Part shown: positions 18,706-24,506 of the stretch, in pieces | How positions within the stretch are numbered: the first letter of the stretch is position 1 | Layout: each line of letters starts with the position of its first letter | Source: Nemertoderma westbladi | Lineage: Eukaryota > Xenacoelomorpha > Nemertodermatida > Nemertodermatidae | Length of the DNA: 24,506 nucleotides | Assembly (NCBI GenBank): GCA_032718475.1 | Contig: JAUCBJ010003508.1 | Location: 1-24,506 of the forward strand | Direction of reading: 5' to 3' | Made by a program: the position numbers and the translations under genes | The notes under the pieces: model-generated | The model's database searches: none | What the model was told of the DNA's origin: nothing | The model's input: only the letters and a program-made list of their open reading frames with translations

Positions 18706-18849
18706 GGAAATCCAAGGCCAAGATGTGAAAACGTAATCCATTCCAAATTTAATAGAATCCATCACATCAGCAGAAGTTGGTGTTACCAACGAAATTGCAA
18801 ATATAGTCCCAATAAGGAAACAGCATCGAGTTGTTAAAAAGTGAGCCAT
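18706..18849 (-). CDS. Exon 1 of the multi-pass membrane protein gene, with signal peptide
   Basis: On the minus strand an ATG at 18849-18847 sits in a strong start context (A at -3, G at +4). It opens 48 codons that end exactly at a GTAAGA donor (phase 0). The peptide starts MAHFLTTRCCFLIGTIFAIS, a short n-region and hydrophobic core, and ends the leader at TPTSA, a good signal-peptidase site. The mature start, DVMDSIKFGMDYVFTSWPWIS, is probably lumenal. Joined to exon 2 it gives a secretory-pathway multi-pass protein. Exon 1 is too short to stand out alone. The call rests on the combined start, leader, donor and matching phase. No TATA box is seen upstream. Confidence 0.6.
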
Positions 18850-20039
18850 TATTACTGCAGTACCGGTAGTCAGTGCTGGTGACTTTGATAGTGGGGGTGA
18901 CTATGATATTTTTTGGTTGACTATGAAAACTATCCCGATTAGGCCTACTGTTTTATGAATCCAGCATTCATACTATACAGCAGTGCCGGAAAGAAATACT
19001 GGTACATTCTGACATTAGGTAGGGTATTGTAGCACTGTAGGCCATGTTTTGATCAACACTTGTAATGATACAAATAAAAAAAATCGAAAAAAAAGATAAA
19101 TCAAAAGAAAAAAACAGAAAAAAATAGAAAATGGTTTAAAATGTAAGAAGATGCTACTACTACAGTACTACCTGTCTACCTACTGCTTTAGGCAACTTTG
19201 TGTACTGGTACCTACATATATTGGTATGTCAAACAGGCTTGTCACTCTCATTCACGCAAATTGCTTAATTTTAATAAAACCCGGTAGGCCTACCCAGCGT
19301 CTTTTTTGCCGGGTCCGGTTCCGGGTCACCCCAACTCGGCCCGGGTTTGAACCCAGCCCGGTCGTTTACTAAATGGAACATGGAACGCCAAATTATGTCC
19401 ATAGAAAAAGGAACGCCAGATTATGTCCTTGGAGTGTTTATTGATTGACCGTCGGACAGTAGGTATCCTGTGCTGAGCGCTGTGAGACTTGTGTGTGAGA
19501 CCAGTGCGACACTGATCTAGGCTAATTTAATTATAAGGGGATGGCTTGGCTATGGCTGGGTTGACTATTTGTAAGGTATAACTCTGTAACTTATTGGCGC
19601 CCAACTGCCCAATGTCGGGGGCAGGGGCAGGTTAATGAATAGAGGGCAGATGTGACCTGGCTTTTCTTTCACACCAAGAGACCTGTACACAATTATGTGT
19701 GCAGGTGTGTGCTTGTATTGCATCAATAGTGATGTTGGTTTGACTATTGGCTGATTGGAGGAAGATCCAATGCTGAGCTTTAGTGTAGTATACCCCCAGG
19801 GGCTTTTCCGTTCCTTACAGCCTTATGAGGGGCTTTAACCTTTAAGGCATAAATTGTAATGTAACTTGGAATTTAAATTGTAATTGTAAGGTTGGGAAAA
19901 GAAGCAATTAAAATGGTAATCGGTAATCATTAATCAATAGTGAGTGCCTATTTTGTCATGGTCAACCACTGTATGGAAGGCCAAATAGCCTTTATAGTAA
20001 AATTTGAAAATTTATAGCCTCCCCCTAGCGGCTGGCGGC
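18850..20039. other. 5' flank of the minus-strand gene; no gene seen
   Basis: The interval nearest 18850 should hold the gene's promoter, but I see no clear core elements. Further right are an A-rich low-complexity block (about 19073-19132), a GGGTTTGAACCC box near 19344 that resembles a tRNA B box or SINE relic, a short direct repeat of GGAACGCCA-ATTATGTCC (19382 and 19410), and a primer-binding-site-like sequence at 19595. Confidence 0.4.
19595..19605 (+). other. tRNA-Lys-type primer-binding-site match (possible LTR retroelement scar)
   Basis: TGGCGCCCAAC matches the first 11 bases of the primer-binding site complementary to the 3' end of tRNA-Lys, used by many LTR retrotransposons. A second partial match (GCCCAATGTCGGGGGC) follows about 8 bases later. 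Upstream sequence ending CTCTGTAACTTAT could be an LTR end. No gag or pol is recognised downstream and no paired LTR was found, so this may be coincidence. Confidence 0.25.
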
Positions 20040-20135
20040 GGAATTAAAGATTTCACTAAAATTGCTACTAGTCCCTCAATTTTGGTGCAAATTTCTTGAA
20101 ACCAACTTTTTTGGACTCAGCGTGATCGACTCTAC

Positions 20136-20265
20136 AAAAGTTATCTTATATAATTTTTAATTAGCCATTTTTATTTAATTAATTAATTAATTATCATATT
20201 TTTAATTAAAATTGGCTAATTAGAAAAAATGGTAATATTTATCAAAATTCCATAAGATAACTTTT
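20136..20265. repeat. AT-rich nested fold-back
   Basis: The outer arms AAAAGTTATCTTAT (20136-20149) and ATAAGATAACTTTT (20252-20265) are exact reverse complements. The inner arms TAATTAGCCA (20158-20167) and TGGCTAATTA (20213-20222) also pair, around an AATT-rich core. This fits the centre of a small fold-back element. Flanks show no definite target duplication. Confidence 0.65.
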
Positions 20266-20719
20266 AAAGAGCTTCCAAAGCTCGTTCGAATGAGCCATAA
20301 ACAAAGAAAATTGGTTAAAAAATGACGGAGGAGTAGTAATTTGAAAATGAAAAATGTCATTCCGAGAAAATGCCCTTCAAAGTTTAAACCGTCCCAATTT
20401 TGGCTGTCTGTGTTCTGGTTGGTTAATTATTTCTGCACGAAGGCTGCACACCAACGAGCTAAAGTGTTCGTTACGGGGGTTTTCGGAGTCGCTGATTTCA
20501 TTTCCAACGTCAGTTTTAATTTTTGGTGGAATCTAGTCTATCTGTCTGTCTGTCGGTCTTCTGTCTTTCTTACAATTTGACGGACAGACCATCATACGGA
20601 AAAACAGTGATAACTCGAGAACTGAAAGAGGTCTCACTAAGCGGTTTTCAGATTTGTAATCCTCATTAAATTTTGCACTAGATGAAATAAAGAAACAACG
20701 ATTTGAAAATTTTACCTGA
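20266..20719. other. Non-coding stretch, no gene seen
   Basis: A plus-strand open frame of 79 codons at 20341-20580 has no domain and runs into a CTGT microsatellite (about 20540-20552). The block AGTGATAACTCGAGAACTG near 20607 again looks like dispersed-repeat sequence of unknown family. Confidence 0.4.
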
Positions 20720-20750
20720 GGGGGGGTATACCCCCCCCCCCCCCCCCCCC
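20720..20750. repeat. G7-TATA-C20 tract
   Basis: Seven G, then TATA, then twenty C. The G run can pair with part of the C run to form a hairpin with a 4-nt loop. This is the third long homopolymer in the window and the only one with a self-complementary partner directly attached. Confidence 0.9.
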
Positions 20751-20816
20751 TTAATACATTTGGGCAGCTTTGAAGTACACCTTCTCATTGAGACCTATAT
20801 AAATAAAATAATGTGA

Positions 20817-20848
20817 TTAATTATTGTGAATTCATTCACAATAATTAA
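20817..20848. repeat. Perfect 14-bp-stem hairpin
   Basis: TTAATTATTGTGAA (20817-20830) and its exact reverse complement (20835-20848) flank a TTCA loop. It sits in AT-rich sequence between the G/C tract and the LINE remnant. Confidence 0.75.
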
Positions 20849-21111
20849 ATTAATTAATATAATATAAGTTAATTAATTGCCGCCTGCCGGTAATTATTAA
20901 GTAATTACATATTTTCGGATATAACTGAATAAGTTAGGTCAGGTCAGGTATTCTAGGTCATTGATCAAGAAACTTGCCACCTCCATGCAGCATAAAGGAG
21001 GTGCCACCTGTAGCTGCATAGACCCTCTTACTAGGGCAAATCTGGTCCTGTAACTAGGACCCCCTTCGTTCTGGGATAAGGACGCCCTTGGTCATGGATC
21101 AAGGACCCATA

Positions 21112-21340
21112 CTGGCTGCAGGGGTATATGGCCTGACCAGGCAGATGGTGATCTACCAATGGCTGGTCAGGAGTAGAGTGTTCTCATGTCCACTCTGAGA
21201 GCACTTCACTGCGACCTGCACCTGGCAGCAAGGGTACAGGGCATGACCCAGCAGATGAGCTGCAACAGCCAATGGTGGGTCATGTGCGCCAGAGTAGATA
21301 TGGGTGATGGGCCTCATATCTGACTCCATTGCGACACCCA
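21112..21340 (+). repeat. Two imperfect tandem 110-120-bp units at the 5' side of the LINE remnant
   Basis: Starts CTGGC at 21112 and 21222 are 110 bp apart, while the shared end GCGAC at 21211 and 21331 is 120 bp apart. Shared internal pieces are GGCATGACC/GGCCTGACC, CAGCAGATG/AGGCAGATG, and CCAATGG followed by GGTCA. Tandem monomers upstream of a LINE open frame are typical of 5' UTR promoter repeats, but this function is only inferred. Confidence 0.5.
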
Positions 21341-21418
21341 CCCTGTGGAATGGCAAACCAGGGTGTGGTATTTGCCCCGAGAGCTGACTCGGCAAAAAAG
21401 CACCCCCCAACCCCCACT

Positions 21419-23220
21419 ATGGATTACATTAGCAATGCGGAGGTCCGGCCACTAGAGGCCAGTGGAATTACCGGACACAATCGGCCTCACAGGCGTCAGT
21501 TAACTCCTCACCAGCTGCCTGTCTCACCCCCTACTGGAGAGAGAGCAGCCAACAATTCTTTGAGTCCCAAAGCCCACTTTGAAAAGCTCCTCAATAATGA
21601 CAGGGTATTGCCTGATAACTTTATAGAAGTAAAAGTGTCTGAGTCTGTACTCCCAGATATTCCCATTGGCGATATCTCCTTTGCAGAAGTGAAGGCTGCT
21701 GCAAAGAGCATTAAGACCAATCGTGCCAGTGGAGTAGATGGTGTTCCCCCTGAGGTCTTTAAAATACCTGAGTGTTTAAAGCTCATCTATCCCATCATAG
21801 TAGACATGTACCGAACAACAAGAGTCCCACAAGAAATGAAAACAAATAAGTTGGTGCCAGTTCCCAAGAAGGGCAACCTAACACTCTATGGTTCTTTTCG
21901 GGGAATCTCATTGATCTCGATTGCTGCAAAGCTATACAATATTCAATTCTATTAAATCGCATCAGGGATCCCATTGAGAGACTGCTCCGTGGAAATCAGA
22001 ATGGGTTCTGTAAAGGTCGTGGGACCATGGAGCCCATTTTGGCACTTAGAAGGATAATTGAAGAGTTATCAAAAAAGAAAGACAGGCATCTGGCTGTTAT
22101 CTTTGTTGACTTCTTCAAGGCCTTTGATTCAGTTTCTCGCTCACGTATGTTCAGCATACTTTCATTATATGGGATTCCTGATGAAATTATTGCAGCAATC
22201 AGATCAGTATACGATGGTTCGACAACATTTGTGTCTACTGTTGATGGTGACACAGAACCATTTGAAGTGTTATGGGGCGTCCTCCAAGGAGACACACTTG
22301 CACCATTCTTGTTCATTATTGTGGTTGACTATGTTCTACGCATGTCCTTAGATCATTATAATGATGATGGGGTGATGATAACTCCACCTACTGGCTCCAG
22401 AAGTCGAGGAAATCCTGCCAAGTACCTAACTGATCTAGACTTTGCTGATGACTTAGGAGTACTCTCAGAATCATTAGAGGGAGCCCAACGGCTCCTCAGC
22501 TCATTAGAACATGCTGCTTCTAGTGTTGGTCTTTTTATTAACTCCAGAAAGACCAAAATTCTGACAGTTAACTTGAAAGTCCTCAGCAAGTCTCTGATCG
22601 GATGAGCATAAGCTCAAAGGATGGTATGCTTGAGTATGTGGACGACTTCTGTTACCTGGGATCATGGATCCGGAAATCAGGTGAGGACCTTCGAATACGT
22701 AAGGGAAAGAGGCATGGGCAGCCTTGAATAGGCTTTCCAGGATTTGGAAGTCACCGAGAATTAATCGGAAACTTAAGGTCCGATTATTTAGAGCAGCAGT
22801 AGTTCCAGTACTCCTCTACAAGAGTCCATGCTGGGCTCTAACTGCTGAGGACACCAAATCTCTGGATGGCACATTCACAAGAATGCTACGCCGGGTTCAT
22901 TGTGTCAAGTACAATGCACACATCTCCAACCAGACACTATATAACATTGCAGGTGTCCCATTGGTTCCCCCAAGCTTGACACTAGAACAAAATCGACTCC
23001 GCTTTGCAGGACATTGCTTTCGCCGTGAGGACCAGCCAGTGCATAATCTTGACTTTGGCAGCCTCATGGAGTGAATAAGCATGGTGGACAGCCCATCACT
23101 TTCTTGAGACGCATCTTAAAGGACACTGGCCTTGAAGATGCGGATGATCTAGCAAATGTCATTGGTGATAGGGAGTTGTGGCGGTGCAATTTTGTTGACA
23201 AGCCGGCACAGCATTCTTAA
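21419..23220 (+). pseudogene. Reverse transcriptase (LINE type), frameshifted pseudogene
   Basis: The plausible first ATG is at 21419. The order of reverse transcriptase motifs is clear: HFEKLL and the NRASGVDGVPPEV linker, FRGISL, GNQNGFCKGRG, motif A FVDFFKAFD (22102-22128, with the catalytic Asp), motif B GVLQGD (22276-22293), motif C FADD (22441-22452, with Phe where Tyr is common), GLFINSRKTK, then VDDFCYLGSWI and the C-terminal thumb region ending at ELWR and a stop at 23218-23220. The frame changes at about 21940, 22570-22600, 22708 and 23050-23060, so the reading phases run 2, 1, 0, 2, 1. The catalytic aspartates survive, but the protein cannot be made as one chain. Codon-level conservation between breaks suggests fairly recent decay. 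Confidence 0.88.
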
Positions 23221-23258
23221 AAATGCAGCTGCAATGCAGCATGCCGATCAGCCGATCC

Positions 23259-23277
23259 TAGTAGTAGTAGTAGTAGG
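23259..23277 (+). repeat. (TAG)6 microsatellite, possible LINE 3' tail
   Basis: Six TAG units lie 39 bp after the reverse transcriptase stop codon. Several LINE clades end in a short tandem repeat instead of poly(A), so this could mark the element's 3' end. Confidence 0.6.
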
Positions 23278-24506
23278 TTCGGCTTATGTTGTGCCCGTGC
23301 TTCATCCTTCATGTACATCAGAGCTAAAAAGTCTATGCCGGTCAGCCGGTAGAACGTAAAATAACTAGCTAAGCTCAACCCACCTGCCTCCTTCTGCACT
23401 GGATACATACTGCCTCATTCTGTCATTAGTTCAAAGGGCAAATTATCAAAAAAAATGTTTTTACGATTCTGAAAAAAGCTTTTAAGGACGATTTTGTCCC
23501 AAATTACCCCAGTTTACCCTATTTTCAAATTTGTTGGCTGTGTTTATCTGTTAAAAGAGAAAATGGAGTGAAATTAAATTATAGAACGAGTCAAACGCAG
23601 AAACGGTCAAAAGAGTTAAACCTTAATAGTACCGGTATAATATCGGTACTGAAACTCAGATACTGTGGTGGTATTGGTATAGGGCCTAGTACACTAGTAG
23701 CCTAGGACATTTTCTTTGACATATTTCTGCTGACATTATATTTGCGTAAAACAGTAAAATCGCACCGCGCCGCTTTTCTGGATGTGCAAGCTGGCAAGAG
23801 CGCGCTGCAGATCTGCACTCAAACCTGTAAGTATTCCAGTGAGTGCATAAGGTACCGGTAGCCTACCCCTATCAACCTATAGGCCTATGCTATAGGCCTA
23901 GTACGGTATTACTGTATTACCGTATGCAGTACCGGCTGACCGTGGACCGGTAGTACAATACTGCAATACAGGGGTTTGACTAAATACGCCACCGACAACC
24001 ACCGACACCTTTCGCATACCACCGACAACCACCGACAACAAAAGACACAAACCGACACAAACCGACAGGTAAAATCACAAACCGACAGTATACTGACAAC
24101 TTCGGCAATGTTAGTAAACTATTTCAGTACATGATTATACAATTTTTATTTCCAGTCCTAATATTTATAACAAATTATACCCAGTAAAAAATCCCCATGC
24201 ACCATGCGTATCGCATTAGTGCCACATACAACATTCGTAAAAGGCTGAAAGGTGCGTGGAATGTTATTTAAGATTCGTGAAGCCTTCGTCTGTGGTTCGT
24301 CAGTCCGAATAATTTAGGTAACGAATGCGTATAGTATTCGTATCGCATGTGAGATTTCACTTGTCAATATATTCGACTCGATTCGTGGCTCATCATTTGT
24401 GGCACATGTGATACGAATGCTTCCACTCCACGCAAAAAATAATTCGTGGTTCATTCGTTCGTGGCACATCATGCATAGCTGATAGCCGCGCCAAGCTTAA
24501 AATTAT
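23278..24506. other. Single-copy-like stretch, no gene seen
   Basis: No exon or RNA gene is recognised. The stretch contains several TAGGCCTA and ACCGGTA palindromes (23860-23945), the ACCGACA cluster, and a region (24195-24480) in which ATTCGT and its complement ACGAAT recur in both orientations. Confidence 0.45.
23989..24090 (+). repeat. Irregular ACCGACA repeat cluster
   Basis: The heptamer ACCGACA occurs about seven times within roughly 100 bp, first as two ACCACCGACAACCACCGACA-type blocks, then as AAACCGACA units. Spacing is irregular, so it is not a clean tandem array. The function is unknown. Confidence 0.7.

Larger units (their letters stand above)
21112..23277 (+). mobile_element. 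Decayed LINE-type (non-LTR) retrotransposon remnant
   Basis: The left part (21112-21340) is non-coding, with two imperfect tandem copies of a 110-120-bp segment (copy 1 from CTGGCTGCAGGGGTA, copy 2 from CTGGCAGCAAGGGTA, both ending near GCGAC). The reverse transcriptase coding remnant follows (21419-23220), then about 40 nt and a (TAG)6 tract at 23259-23277 that could be the 3' simple-repeat tail typical of some LINE clades. No apurinic endonuclease domain is recognised upstream, so the element is 5'-truncated or the domain has decayed. The clade is not resolved. The element is upstream of and antisense to the minus-strand gene. Confidence 0.8.

Noticed and set aside
19320-19370. A tRNA gene suggested by GGGTTTGAACCC
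   Set aside because: Only a B-box-like palindrome is present. No A box, acceptor stem or anticodon arm could be assembled at the correct spacing, so at most it is a SINE relic.

Overview
This window looks like nuclear DNA from an animal, most likely a marine invertebrate. The signs are long AT-rich non-coding stretches, a coding sequence split into short GT..AG exons, fold-back (MITE-like) elements, a decayed LINE reverse transcriptase, and about 9.2 kb of minisatellite. The palindromic octamer TAGGCCTA and the related ACCGGT recur through the single-copy parts. Species or phylum cannot be fixed from the sequence. There are no prokaryotic operons, rRNA genes, CRISPR arrays or recognisable tRNA genes.

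Layout. Positions 1-803 hold the right end of a 32-bp palindromic minisatellite that runs off the left edge. Positions 804-2610 are AT-rich, with an 18-G tract, a small repeat family and a hairpin. Positions 2611-5384 are a 21-bp minisatellite of about 132 copies. It is open in four of six frames only because its unit is seven codons long and stop-free in those frames. Positions 5385-6753 hold a perfect 19-bp-stem hairpin and a 440-bp interval bounded by perfect 16-bp inverted repeats. Positions 6754-8268 are a 19-bp minisatellite of about 80 copies.

The one plausible host gene is on the minus strand, 18849 down to 8808. Exon 1 carries an ATG, a signal peptide and a GTAAG donor. Exon 2 is multi-pass membrane sequence. 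The last exon carries a final membrane segment, a short coiled coil and a stop. The exon 1/exon 2 junction is phase-matched (0/0) and exon 3 needs phase 1. The layout resembles the TMEM109/BRI3BP family, but that assignment is tentative. Its roughly 7.2-kb second intron holds a degraded plus-strand relic of a repetitive uncharacterised protein family (9342-9957), a near-perfect 115-bp inverted repeat (10577-10858), and a 4.1-kb CpG-rich 31-bp minisatellite (11177-15286) with a 1,548-bp internal tandem duplication that looks identical. Intron 1 (16627-18705) holds a 20-G tract and a cluster of TTTTGGGG motifs.

Upstream of that gene are a possible LTR-retroelement scar (a tRNA-Lys-type primer-binding-site match at 19595), several fold-backs, a G7-TATA-C20 tract, and a LINE-type reverse transcriptase remnant (about 21112-23277) broken by at least four frameshifts. 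The right end (23280-24506) is single-copy-like, with a short ACCGACA repeat cluster. Nearly all long open reading frames in the window are products of minisatellite periodicity and were rejected as genes. I see no clear previously undescribed functional system. The most unusual features are the four unrelated-looking minisatellites, with their higher-order duplications and palindromic units, and the small membrane-protein gene that carries one of them in an intron.
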